The position numbers and the translations under genes are program-made. Shown piece after piece: positions 23,087 through 33,469 of a DNA stretch of 64,000 bases. The notes under the pieces are model-generated. The model saw only the letters and a list, made by a program, of their open reading frames with translations. It ran no database searches and was not told the DNA's origin. Origin of the DNA: Dipteris shenzhenensis. Taxonomy: Eukaryota; Polypodiophyta; Polypodiopsida; Gleicheniales. The stretch lies in the NCBI GenBank assembly GCA_047967505.1, contig CM106538.1; one strand, given 5' to 3'. Within the stretch, counting starts at the first letter, position 1. Every line of letters begins with the position of its first letter.

Positions 23087-23149
23087 CCTACAAACAAACA
23101 ACCCACCAAATTTGCTCTTCTTCAAATGCTTAACTTAAAAACTCTGTGT

Positions 23150-23335
23150 CACGTCTAAATGCCCGTCTATCGTCGCGTCTAATGTTGCGTCTACCAGCGC
23201 GTCTAAATGCCCGTCTACTATGTGTATTTAAACGCGCCTGTAGATGCGCTAATAGACGCGACTATAGACGCGCTTACTCTGTGTATTTAGACGCGACTAT
23301 AGACGCGCTAATAGACGCGACTATACCCGCTACTT
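23150..23335. repeat. Internal TAGACGCG array upstream of gene 1, element 1
   Basis: Same motif as the subterminal arrays, here with an almost regular 12-base period (AATAGACGCGACTATAGACG). It lies 5' of gene 1. Confidence 0.9.
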
Positions 23336-23744
23336 TTAAACCTGCTTTTCGGCGCGCCGCTCGCTTTGCTTTTCTTTTAACTACTTAAACTTCGCGAGCG
23401 GCTTTCTTCCTTCTTTATTAGCAGTTCTATAGATTCGAAGCTTAAGAGAGAGCCTCCCATACACACAGAGTTCCAAGCTTTCACTCAAGACAAAGGGACC
23501 GTACCTACACAGCTTGCTTCCAAGCCTAAAGAAGAGGATCGGAGGAGTACGAACAAGGAGAAGAAACAAGTTTGGAAAAGAAAGATCCTTCCATACCTTT
23601 TTCCAAGTAAGTCCTTTTGAAGTTGTTCTTGCTTGCTCTTTCCAGTTTTGTACTTTTTCGCATCCACGAAACGCAGCATCTAGGTATGAGCAACACATTC
23701 TTTTGTTGGGCGAAACGTCCTTTTTCACTTTTGAGTATTCTCGA
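23336..23744. promoter_or_regulatory. Divergent promoter core, element 1
   Basis: About 400 bases between the two internal arrays, nearly free of the array motif. It contains GGCGCGCC and an 8-bp inverted repeat (GCCGCTCG / CGAGCGGC) around 23355-23402. A splice donor-like CCAAGTAAGT at about 23604-23613, together with an acceptor before the gene 2 ATG (TTTTTTTCCAG, about 24104), would place the gene 2 side array in a 5' leader intron. Transcription starts are inferred, not seen. Confidence 0.6.
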
Positions 23745-24040
23745 CTGTCGGAGCGCGTGTATACAGGCGTCTGGGGCGCGTCTAAACGCGCGTCTATAGA
23801 TGCGTCTATTTGCACGTCTGGCTTGCTACAGACACGCACAGACGCGGATATAGACGCACAAATAGACGATCTGTTAAACGAAAGTTTAAATGAATTGTTA
23901 GACGCGCTGTTAGACGGATGTTTGGACGGGCTATTAAACGCGCTTTTTAACGAACTGTTAGACGGGTGTTTTGATGGTCTGTTAGACGCGTTTATAGACG
24001 CGAAAATTAGACGGGTCTATAGATGCGCTCTGACAGAGCC
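23745..24040. repeat. Internal TAGACGCG array upstream of gene 2, element 1
   Basis: A dense run of GACGCG and TTAGACG variants 5' of gene 2, possibly within its leader intron. It mirrors the array in front of gene 1. Confidence 0.9.
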
Positions 24041-24111
24041 TCTTTTTTTTTTTCCCCCCTTTCTTCTCAGCTCCCAAAGTAATAGATTTGTTTATTTTTT
24101 TCCAGTTTAAC

Positions 24112-24488
24112 ATGTGGGGAGGAAGTGCTTCTAGCTCACCTGATCCGCGTGAATCGATATGGAAGGATTTATATAATATTTTAGGGCACCCTCCTAGTCC
24201 TGCGGAGTTATACGGGTACATGACGGGTACCCTTAACACTCCCCAGGAGTCGGCAGTACAGACTCCGAGCCACCCCACACCGCCTGAGATCACCCCAGCG
24301 GAGTCCGCACAGCCGTCTTATGCCCCGTCTTATGCCCCTTCCCCCGTACCGTCTTATGCCCCTTCCCCCATGCCATCTTATGTCCCTTCTGCCATCCCGT
24401 CTTATGCCCCTTCCCCCATGCCTTCAGGAGGTCCTTCTGCCTCAGCGAGCCGTCGACGTACTCCCCAGCCGTCGAGACTCGGTTCTCC
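24112..24488 (+). pseudogene. Element 1 gene 2, 5' part (cut by element 2)
   Basis: The ATG at 24112 (MWGGSASSSPDPRESIWKD) follows an acceptor-like TTTTTTTCCAG. The fragment encodes the Pro/Ser/Tyr-rich N-terminus up to SRLGSP and is interrupted after the TCC at 24486-24488. The rest of the gene resumes at 32013. The protein would match that of element 2 closely. Its disruption removes the accessory function from element 1. Confidence 0.92.
24486..24488. repeat. Target-site duplication TCC (left)
   Basis: Flanks element 2 within gene 2 of element 1. The intact gene in element 2 has a single TCC at this position (CGGTTCTCCAGCTACG). Confidence 0.93.
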
Positions 24489-24499
24489 CACAACAAGAC

Positions 24500-24770
24500 A
24501 AAGCACCCATAGACGCGCGCACAGACGCGTTTCATGAACTAAATAAAAAACTTACGGGCGCGTCTATTTGTGCGTCAGGAGACCTGCGTCTATTAGCGCG
24601 TCTATATATCAGACTTACGCATGTATAGATGCGCTTATACACGCGTAAATAGATGCGCAAATAAACGCTTTGGTAGACGCACGTATAGACGCATCTCGAA
24701 CAGACAGACGCGAATATAAACGCGTTTTTAAACGCCCTTATAGACGCGCCTTTTTTTTTAAAAAAAAATT
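24500..24770. repeat. Subterminal TAGACGCG array, element 2, gene 2 end
   Basis: The array follows the terminus of element 2. It includes units such as ATAGATGCGCTTATACACGC and CTATTAGCGCGTCTATA. It ends at an A/T-run at about 24755-24770, after which gene 2's 3' flank begins. Confidence 0.9.
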
Positions 24771-24939
24771 TACAGAATACTGTGTATGTTGTGTATGCTA
24801 TATAGTTACAAGAATCCCATATCCACATTTTGTAATTCAATTCTTACAGCCAACCTCATTTTAATTACAATTCCAAATAAAATATTACAACTCCAAAACG
24901 CAATAAAATTGAAAGCTCAAAAAGTGCTTGTATATACAT

Positions 24940-25090
24940 ATAGCACGAAGCTAAGCCACGTCATGTGGCTCCAAGTACAAAAAATAAGGAAGCTAAGCCA
25001 TGTCATGTGGCTTCAAGTACAAAAAATAAGAGGAGTCTATATACAAGAGGCACGAAGCCAAGCCAATGGCTTTAAGTACAAAAAAGAATA
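24940..25090 (-). repeat. Three hairpin-like repeats in the gene 2 3' region, element 2
   Basis: Three successive units, each pairing AGCCA with TGGCT around a short loop (AGCCACGTCATGTGGCT; AGCCATGTCATGTGGCT; GCCAAGCCAATGGCT) and followed by an AAGTACAAAAAA-type tail. They lie just past the stop of gene 2 and probably within its 3' untranslated region or polyadenylation region. Confidence 0.65.
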
Positions 25091-25108
25091 GTAGCACTAC
25101 TTCTACGA

Positions 25109-26583
25109 CTAATCCTCGCTGCCTTCCACGCTCCCTGATGCGCTGCCTTCTGTGCTCCCTTCTGCACCTCCTTCCTCCTCTTCCTCATCGTCTTGTGCAG
25201 GGGCGCCCTGTAAACAAGGGACAACATATATCAATGTATGAAAAATCAAATCTTTACTTATAATTTTGGCATTATTTAATTAGTTTCAAATACCTGGGGG
25301 GCATGTCCAGTCGCTCGGGTATACTGCTCCTCAGTAATCAACCCGTCATCATAGAAGTGCCTCCATGTATCTCCTCTGCGATGGTGGCGGTGGTAGGCTG
25401 TCTCCACTGGAGTAGGGTATCTGCCCACGATCTCAAGCTGCATGACCGCGATACACTTTGTGGAGGGATTAGTACAAAGAAACAACCAACCTCCTAATAA
25501 ACTACATAAGCAATATAATTTGAGATCGATACTTACAAATTGGGCCTCCCATGATTCAACACCCCCTGCTCCAAAATGCGCGCTCCCATACTCCTCCATC
25601 TGGATCCTCCGTGCCTCCACGTGCTGCAGACTGGGCTCCTCCCTCGCTGACTTCATTGCCTTCTTCCACTCACGCTTCTGAGCGGTGTGGGGCGGGCCCC
25701 TTGGAGGTTGACCTGCCTTAAGTCTGGCAAGCTCCGCTAGTGCCTGCCTCTTAAGGGAAGATCTTTTATTGCTAAGTATCGTAACAATCTTTGACTTGGC
25801 CCATTTATCTGTGAACTGGCGATTGGGGGGGTTAGGATACCTAGAGCGAACAGTAGCGAGGGTCTCATCAGCCAACCTCTTTGGGTGGTCTTTATAGTGG
25901 ATAAAGCAATCTCTGTAATTGTTAGCAATTACAGAGCGCATGAAGGCCATTATATCCTTCCCCCGTGCATCTAACAAGATGCCTCCTGTCTGATTGATGT
26001 CATAATAAATCGTACCATCACCCAGAGGCACGTCTAAATCATCGGAATCATCATCCTCGGCCTCACCGCCACATGGCCCAAAGCACTGTGCCATGCATCC
26101 GCCACCGCTCTCCCTGCTACTACGCCTGCCACCCTGTCGTGTCGAGCTCGTACGCTGGCCACTCGTAGCTGGGGACTGCGCGGGACTACGCTGACCACTC
26201 GTAGCTGGAGAACCGAGTCTCGATGGCTGGGGAGTACGTCGACGGCTCGCTGAGGCAGAAGGACCTCCTGAAGGCATGGGGGAAGGGGCATAAGACGGGA
26301 TGGCAGAAGGGACATAAGACGGCATGGGGGAAGGGGCATAAGACGGTACGGGGGAAGGGGCATAAGACGGGACATAAGACGGCTGTGCGGACTCCGCTGG
26401 GGTGATCTCAGGCGCTATGGGGTGGCTCGGAGTCTGTACTGCCGACTCCTGGGGAGTGTTAAGGGTACCCGTCATGTACCCGTATAACTCCGTAGGACTA
26501 GGAGGGTGCCCTAAAATATTATATAAATCCTTCCATATCGATTCACGCGGATCAGGTGAGCTAGAAGCACTTCCTCCCCACAT
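25109..26583 (-). CDS. Element 2 gene 2: TNPA-like accessory protein (PF03004 type)
   Basis: Three exons fit GT-AG rules and phase: 26583-25537, 25437-25294 and 25207-25109, giving about 430 residues with no stop. The first 150 residues are low-complexity: SYAPSPMP-like octads, then Ser/Gly/Arg-rich. Residues near 180-360 (FMRSVIANNYRDCFIHY, FTDKWAKSKIVTILSNKRSS, EEPSLQHVEARRIQMEEYG) have the spacing of plant Ptta/En/Spm transposase domain PF03004. The C-terminus is acidic (AQDDEEEEEGGAEGS). In Spm the matching protein binds subterminal repeats and aids transposition; by analogy this one would bind the TAGACGCG arrays in the nucleus. I chose the ATG at 26583 over the upstream in-frame ATG at 26607 because an acceptor-like TTCCAG sits between them. 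Transcribed divergently from gene 1. Confidence 0.85.
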
Positions 26584-26659
26584 GTTAAACTGGAAAAAAA
26601 TAAACAAATCTATTACTTTGGGAGCTGAGAAGAAAAGGGGGGAAAAAAAAAAGAGACTC

Positions 26660-26960
26660 TATCAGTGCGCGTCTATAGACTCGTCTAATCTTCGCGTCTA
26701 TAAATGTGTCTAACAGAGCGTTTAACAGACCGTCAAAACACCCGTCTAACAGTGCGTTAAAAAGCGCGTTTAACAGCCCGTCCAAACATCCATCTAACAG
26801 CGCGTCTAACAAGTCGTTTAAACCTCCGTTTAATAGATCGTCTGTTTGAGCGTCTATATCCACGTCTGTGAGTGTCTGTAGCAAGCCAGACACACAAATA
26901 GACGCGCCTATAGACGCGCGTTTAGATGCGCCCTCAGACGCCTGTATACACGCGCTCCGA
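26660..26960. repeat. Internal TAGACGCG array upstream of gene 2, element 2
   Basis: Inverted counterpart of 23745-24040, with many single-base differences from it. The arrays have diverged more than the adjacent coding exons. Confidence 0.9.
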
Positions 26961-27364
26961 CAGTCGAGAATACTCAAAAGTGGAAAAGGACGTTTCGCCC
27001 GACAAAAGAACGTGTCGCTCATACCTAGATGCTGCGTTTCGTGGATGCAAAAAAGTACAAAACTAGAAAGAGCAAGCAAGAACAACTTCAAAAGAACTTA
27101 CTTGGAAAAAGGTATGGAAGGATCTTTCTTTTCCAAACTTGTTTCTTCTCCTTGTTCGTACTCCTCCTCTTCTTTAGGCTTGGAAGAAAGCTGTGTAGGT
27201 ACGGTCCCTTTGTCTTGAGTGAAAGCTTGGAACTGGGTATGGGAGGCTCTCTCTTAAGCTTCGAATCTATAGAACTGCTAATAAAGAAGGAAGAAAGCCG
27301 CTCGCGAAGTTTAAGTAATCAAAAGAAAAGCAAAGCGAGCGGCGCGCCGAAAAGCAGGTTTAAA
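26961..27364. promoter_or_regulatory. Divergent promoter core, element 2
   Basis: Counterpart of 23336-23744. It keeps the GGCGCGCC site (about 27342), the GCGAGCGGC inverted repeat and the leader-intron donor on the minus strand (ACTTACTTGG at about 27097). It would drive gene 2 leftward and gene 1 rightward. Confidence 0.6.
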
Positions 27365-27515
27365 AGTCGCGGGTATAGTCGCGTCCATTAGTGCGTCTAT
27401 AGTCGCGTCTATTAGCGTGTCTACAGACGCGTTTAAATACACATATTAGACGGGCATTTAGACGCGCAATTACACGCGATATTAGACGCGATGATAGATG
27501 CGGCGATAGACGCAA
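27365..27515. repeat. Internal TAGACGCG array upstream of gene 1, element 2
   Basis: Counterpart of 23150-23335, shorter by some units. It ends about 60 bases before the gene 1 ATG. Confidence 0.9.
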
Positions 27516-27577
27516 CACAGAGTTTTTAAGTTAAGCATTTGAAGAAGAGCAAATTTGGTGGGTTGTTTGTTTGTAGG

Positions 27578-30500
27578 ATGTCTCCATCTTCAACAAGCAG
27601 CTCCAGTGAGGATGAATCCCTCCGTATCCACCATCGCGAAATGTGGTTGGAGCAAAAAATCAAATGTCTGTGTGATCGATGTCGAGGAAACATGTATCGT
27701 GCACGCAGGATTACGCTCAATCATATCTGAAAGTATGGAGAATGGGATGTGACTGTAAACAGGGTAAGGATTTGTAAGTTAAGGTTGATTGAGATACCTA
27801 TGGGTGTTCATATGTTTGAGTTATAATGATCCCGTTTTAATTTGATACAGGATGCAGTGCCACACCCGCACATGTTACCCTATGCCCGTCGTGAGGAGGC
27901 GAAGCGTCGGCGATATGAGGTGGGATCTTCAGGAGGGACCGTTACGGATGCATGGAGTGATGGTGATAGTAGCCCTCCACCATTACCTCATGAAGCCGTG
28001 GAGGAGGAGGTGTTTGATGATATGGTGCGGGATTTATATGTCCATCAAGGGAGGGATAATAGCATGGAGCAGGATAATCTTTTTACTGCAGCATCGACTC
28101 CACTGTTTGAAGGGTGCACATTCTCTGTTCTACGTGCCTCCCTTGAGTTACTAAACTTGCAAACCATCTATGGATGGAGCAATGCAAGTTTGAATGCATT
28201 ACTTAAGTAAGCTTTAATTTAAAGTCGATTTTGCAAACATGATGAATTATGCGCGTGGGTCAATTACTCGAATGCTTTTCCTCATTTATGGTCTTCACAT
28301 GCAGGCTATTGTGTAAAATGCTTCCAAGGGAGAATAAATTACCGACCTCAAGAGATATGGCAAGGCAACATGTGACCTCTCTTGGAGGATTAGATTACAA
28401 GCGCATCCATGCATGTGTCAACGATTGCGTTTTGTTTCGTGGACTACATAAGGATGCAAGAGAGTGTCCTACTTGTGGAGAGGCAAGATATAGAGCAGAT
28501 CTCAAAACCTTGGACGTGCCTCGTAAGGTAATGTGACATTTTCCCATAATCCCTCGCATCCAACATATGTTTAAGTGCAAATCTATTGCAGAGCTCATGT
28601 CATGGCATTCCTCCCATCGATCAACCGATGGCAAGTGGAGAACTCCCGCGGACTCTCCTGCGTGGAAGCATATTGAAGACACATGGCCAAGCTTCAAGGA
28701 AGAACCTAGGAGCTTGAGACTTGGATTGGGTATGGATGGTGTGAACCCATTTGGTCTCAAAAGCACGTCTTATAGTGTATGGCCAGTGGTATTGGTGAAT
28801 TACAATCTTCCACCCTCTATGGCTATTAAGAAAGGACATGTCATGCTGTCCCTTCTAATTCCAGGGAAACATAAAGTCAAAAACCCTGATGTTTATTTGG
28901 AGCCTTTGATTGATGAGCTAGAGATACTTTGGAGAGGTATCGAGGTGCATGATGTGAGCAGGCCTCCCTCGTCACGAGACTTCAACTGCAAAGCAGTCTT
29001 GATGTGGACGATGCATGACTTCCCAGGCTATGGCGAGTGTTCAGGTAAGAATTGCATTTTTTAATTATGAATAGGCAAGGACGTGGCACACTAAATCCAC
29101 CTTCCACTCTTAATTGCATCTATTGTTTCAGGTCTCACTACATCGGGTTACCATGCATGTCCTGTTTGTGGTCCTTCGCTAGTTGCCTCACGGGCAGACG
29201 CATTGAATAAGGTCATCTATGAGAATCACCATCGATTTCTCCCACCTGATCATCCTAGATATGTTGCCCCTTGGAATGAAGTCCTCCCACAATCACTCAC
29301 CGCGGGAGATTGGATGAGAATTTGGGACGGATCCACGACTCCTCCACCACTTGGCATGAGCCGGTAAGGATTTGTAACTATTGGCTGGAAGTAAAGATTG
29401 GCTATATTGATTGAAAGTGAAGATTGCACGCTAACACTTTATTTTGTTTAGATACTCCATCTTTTATCGTTTACCATATTGGTCCCACCTCAAGATCAAT
29501 CACCTGCTCGATCCCATGCATATCTTCAAGAATGTGGCATCTACCATTTGGGAGCATTTGAATGGGACACGAGATTCGGCAGGCATAAGGGAGAATCTAC
29601 GTACCATAGGGAGGATGCGTGAAGCTTGGCCTCAAGAGAGACCAAATGGGCGTGTTTTTTTACCTCGTGCACCGTGGATGTTATCAAAGCTAGAGATGGC
29701 GACGGTGAAGCGTGCTATTACTACAATTCGTACTCCCACTGGATGCATGAGGTGTTTGAAGGGAGCCTTTACAAAGAGCAAGAAAAGAGGTGTAGAGCAA
29801 TTATATGGCTTGAAATCTCATGATTGGAACAAGATGCTCCAAGTAAGTATTTTATATGCATAATATCTTTTTCCTTTCAAATTTGTGAGTGAATAGCTAT
29901 AAGCAACTAATCAACCACCTCCTCGCGGGTTCAGTTCATACTACCTACTAGCATTTCACGTAGTGCATCAAAGGACGTGAAAGATTGTATTTACAAGATG
30001 GGCGAGCTTGTGAGGTATGTGAGCTCAAAGGAAATAGATCCCACCACGCTTGAGAATGCTCGAGTTATGTCAGTGGAGGCGGTTTGTTTAGTGGAGGAGA
30101 CATTTCCACGTTCTATTCTCACAAGCCAACTACATCTCATAGTGCATTTGGTGGATGAGATTGCTATATGCGGTACTATACATGCACGATGGTTGTTCTT
30201 CCTCGAGCGCTTCATGAAGACCTTGAAGGGCTTCGTGAGACAAAATGCAAGACCCGAAGGTAGCATGGCCGAGGGTTGGTTGGTACAAGAGTCACTTGTA
30301 TATATTTCTGAGTTTCTTGTTGATGTGGATAGCTCTCTCCCACGACTATGGAGAGATGATGAAGACCTAAGGATGACCTCTATTGTGCCTCAAGGAAGAG
30401 GACGCAACAAAGTAATAGACACGGAGTTGCGTAATAGTATCAACCTCTTTTGCGTGCTTAATAGTGATGTGATGAAAAGATGGGTGACAAGATACGAGGA

Positions 30501-31566
30501 TGCAAAGGCAAGAAGACAAGAAGAAAGGGCCCTCTTTCGTACACGCCACGGATCTCGTGTGCCATACCCTCAGCGTCTAAGAGCACTTCCAAAGGATATT
30601 CATGTGGATTGGCTACTTGATGAAATGGAGAAAGCAGAGAAAGACGAGGGGATGCATATCACAATGGAAGAATGGGAGTATGCTAGGGGATGCATGAGCA
30701 AGGTCGGTATATAGAATGTTATGCATAAGTTAGGAGGTTTTTATAATTTAGATTGCTTATTTAATTGATTTTTTCTTGGTGTAGTGCACTATGTTCAATG
30801 CTATATGGTGTGAGGGCAAGCATTTTCGAACACAACGGATTGATGATAAGAGAAACACACAAGATTGCGGCGTCATTGCTAGCTTTGAGGGAGCCAATGG
30901 AGTCATGGATGATTATTGTGGCATAATCCAACATATCATTATGCTTGACTTTCGACGCTTCTTTGTGTATGTTTTGGATGTAAAGTGGTTTAAGGACGTG
31001 GTAGAAAGAGGCCCTAATGCAACAATCAAACGCCATGCAAGTGGCTTTGTAACTATTGACTCCACAAAGTTTTGGCAAAGTAGGAAGGACACACTAATAC
31101 TACCGCAACAATGTGAACAGGTATCGTGCACACACATAAAAATACTCGCTTTTAAATATTTGATGCAAGAAAAGTAACATGATTGTATTTGTGTTTGAAT
31201 TAGGTTGTCTATCAACCAATGGTGGATAATAATAGGTGGTGGCATGTCATACCTATTATGCCACGTTCCAAAGTGATGTATAGTACATTTACTAATATGG
31301 AGCGTATGGAGGATGATCATGCCCATGGACGTGATGATGACCGTGATCCAAGAGAGGAGGATGATCATGAGATAGGAGATATAGATATTGAGGCCGGCAT
31401 TACCCGTGAGGACGAGCCTACCATTGGAGATCTTGATTTCGATGAGCACATGAGTGGCACAAGTAGTAGCGGGTTGAATGTATTTGTAGATCTAAACACT
31501 TGTTTGGATTTTGAAGTAGATAGTTTGGCAAGGGTTGATCTCATTGAGGATGAGATTGAACCGTAG
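27578..31566 (+). pseudogene. Element 2 gene 1: tnp2-type CACTA transposase, nonsense codons
   Basis: Eight exons fit splice rules: 27578-27763, 27851-28206, 28305-29044, 29132-29363, 29452-29842, 29935 to about 30702, 30785-31120, 31204-31566; about 1,120 codons. An N-terminal Cys-rich transposase-associated segment (CLCDRCRGN) is followed by the tnp2 catalytic region: GLDYKRIHACVNDCVLF, LGLGMDGVNPFGLKS, WPVVLVNYNLPPSMA, MHDFPGYGECS, YHACPVCGPS, INHLLDPMHIFKNV and GLKSHDWNKML. The DUF4218 domain reads GTIHARWLFFLERFMKTLKG then NARPEGSMAEGWLVQESL. A DUF4216-like domain (FRTQRIDDKRNTQDCGV) and an acidic tail follow. TGA at 27728 (codon 51) replaces the TCA Ser kept in element 1. A second TGA at 28534 interrupts the conserved HFPIIPRIQHMF block, unless a 65-bp intron removes that block. 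Otherwise the frame is intact. Confidence 0.92.
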
Positions 31567-31724
31567 CCCCACAATTGATATTGGCAAAACTATTTTACAT
31601 ATTGTCTCATTCTCCTCATTTCCCTTAATTCTTGTATATGTGGGCTTGCAAAAAATTATGTGCTTTGGTAATCATGGGCAATGTTTGGAAAGCAATGATG
31701 TACACCAAAATCTCACTTTCTGTA

Positions 31725-31990
31725 TTCTCTGGAGCGCGTCTAACAACGCGTCTAAATGCGCGTCTGATTCTCAGTGTAAACGCGCAAATACAAGCGCAAA
31801 TAGACGCGCTAATAAACGGGATGTTAGATGGGCCCGTATTTTCTCAGGTCTAACGCGCAAATAAACGCGGTGGTTAACGCGTAAATAGACAAGCATTTAG
31901 CCGCGCTAATAGACACGCCCGTAATTTCTCTACTAGAGCAACGCCTTTAGACACGCCCGCTATTTTGCGCGTCTACCAAGCATGTCTATA
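31725..31990. repeat. Subterminal TAGACGCG array, element 2, gene 1 end
   Basis: Inverted counterpart of 21055-21330, running up to the terminus of element 2. Both orientations of the motif occur. Confidence 0.9.
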
Positions 31991-32009
31991 GTTGCTTTGT
32001 GTTGTTGTG

Positions 32010-32012
32010 TCC
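32010..32012. repeat. Target-site duplication TCC (right)
   Basis: Partner of 24486-24488; gene 2 coding sequence of element 1 resumes directly after it. Confidence 0.93.
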
Positions 32013-33113
32013 AGCTACGAGTGGTCAGCGTAGTCCCGCGCAGTCCCCAGCTACGAGTGGCCAGCGTACGAGCTCGACACGACAGGGTGGTAGGCGTAGT
32101 AGCAGGGAGAGCGGTGGCGGATGCATGGCACAGTGCTTTGGGCCATGTGGCGGTGAGGCCAAGGATGATGATTCCGATGATTTAGATGTGCCTCTGAGTG
32201 ATGGTACGATTTATTATGACATCAATCAGACAGGAGGCATCTTGATGGATGCGCGGGGGAAGGATGTAATTTCCTTCATGCGCTCTGTAATTGCTAACAA
32301 TTACAGAGATTGCTTTATCCACTATAAAGACCACCCAAAGAGGTTGGCTGATGAGACCCTCGCTACTGTTCGCTCTAGGTATCCTAACCCCCCCAATCAC
32401 CAGTTCATAGATAAATGGGCCAAGTCAAAGATTGTTACGATACTTAGCAATAAAAGATCTTCCCTTAAGAGGCAGGCACTAGCGGAGCTTGCCAGACTTG
32501 AGGCAGGTCAACCTCCAAGGGGCCCGCCCCACACCACTCAGAAGCGTGAGTGGAAGAAGGCAATGAAGTCAGCGAGGGAGGAGCCCAGTCTGCAGCACGT
32601 GGAGGCACGGAGGATCCAGATGGAGGAGTATGGGAGCGCGCATTTTGGAGCAGGGGGTGTTGAATCATGGGAGGCCCAATTTGTAAGTATCGATCTCAAA
32701 TTATATTGCTTATGTAGTTTATTAGGAGGTTGGTTGTTTCTTTGTACTAATCCCTCCACAAAGTGTATCGCGGTCATGTAGCTTGAGATCGTGGGCAGAT
32801 ACCCTACTCCAGTGGAGACAGCCTACCACCGCCACCATCGCAGAGGAGATACATGGAGGCACTTCTATGATGACGGGTTGATTACTGAGGAGCAGTATAC
32901 CCGAGCGACTGGACATGCCCCCCAGGTATTTGAAAGTAATTAAATAATGCCAAAATTATAAGTACTAAAGATTTGATTTTTCATACATTGATATATGTTG
33001 TCCCTTGTTTACAGGGCGCTCCTGCACAAGACGACGAGGAAGATGAGGAAGGAGGTGCAGAAGGGAGCGCAGAAGGCAGCGCATCAGGGAGCGTGGAAGG
33101 CAGCGAGGATTAG
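32013..33113 (+). pseudogene. Element 1 gene 2, 3' part (cut by element 2)
   Basis: Continues the fragment that ends at 24488. Exon 1 resumes at 32013 and ends at 32682 (donor GTAAGT), exon 2 is 32782-32935 and exon 3 is 33015-33113, ending in TAG. It encodes the PF03004-type domain (FMRSVIANNYRDCFIHY, ILSNKRSSLKRQALAEL) and the acidic C-terminus. Apart from the insertion it shows no stop, so the gene was probably functional when element 2 landed. Confidence 0.9.
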
Positions 33114-33124
33114 TGGTAGAAGTA

Positions 33125-33290
33125 GTGCTACTATTCTTTTTTGTACTTAAAGCCATTGGCTTGGCTTCGTGCCTCTTGTATATAGACTCCTCTTATTTTT
33201 TGTACTTGAAGCCACATGACATGGCTTAGCTTCCTTATTTTTTGTACTTGGAGCCACATGACGTGGCTTAGCTTCGTGCTATATGTATAT
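33125..33290 (+). repeat. Hairpin-like repeats in the gene 2 3' region, element 1
   Basis: Same three AGCCA...TGGCT units as at 24940-25090 in the other copy, so the structure is conserved between the two elements. Confidence 0.65.
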
Positions 33291-33469
33291 ACAAGCACTT
33301 TTTGAGCTTTCAATTTTATTGCGTTTTGGAGTTGTAATATTTTATTTGGAATTGTAATTAAAATGAGGTTGGCTGTAAGAATTGAATTACAGAATGTGGA
33401 TATGGGATTCTTGTAACTATATAGCATACACAACATACACACTATTCTGTAAAATTTTTTTAAAAAAAA

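Larger units (their letters stand above)
24489..32009. mobile_element. CACTA-like element 2 (7,521 bp, nested)
   Basis: Starts with CACAACAAGACAAAGCACCC at 24489 and ends with the reverse complement of CACAACAACACAAAGCAAC at 32009. The trinucleotide TCC flanks it at 24486-24488 and 32010-32012. Joining the flanks minus one TCC restores the uninterrupted gene 2 sequence seen inside element 2 itself, which proves the insertion site. Gene 2 (minus) runs toward the left end, gene 1 (plus) toward the right end. Motif arrays occupy both subtermini and the centre. All exons of both genes are present, but gene 1 carries nonsense codons. The two ends differ at 3 of the first 30 bases. Confidence 0.95.

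Noticed and set aside
25276-26607. 443-codon single open frame as the complete gene 2 product
   Set aside because: It reads through the exon 2 donor at 25293 into intron and begins before an acceptor-like site. The three-exon model with the acidic last exon is also present, with the same splice sites, in element 1.
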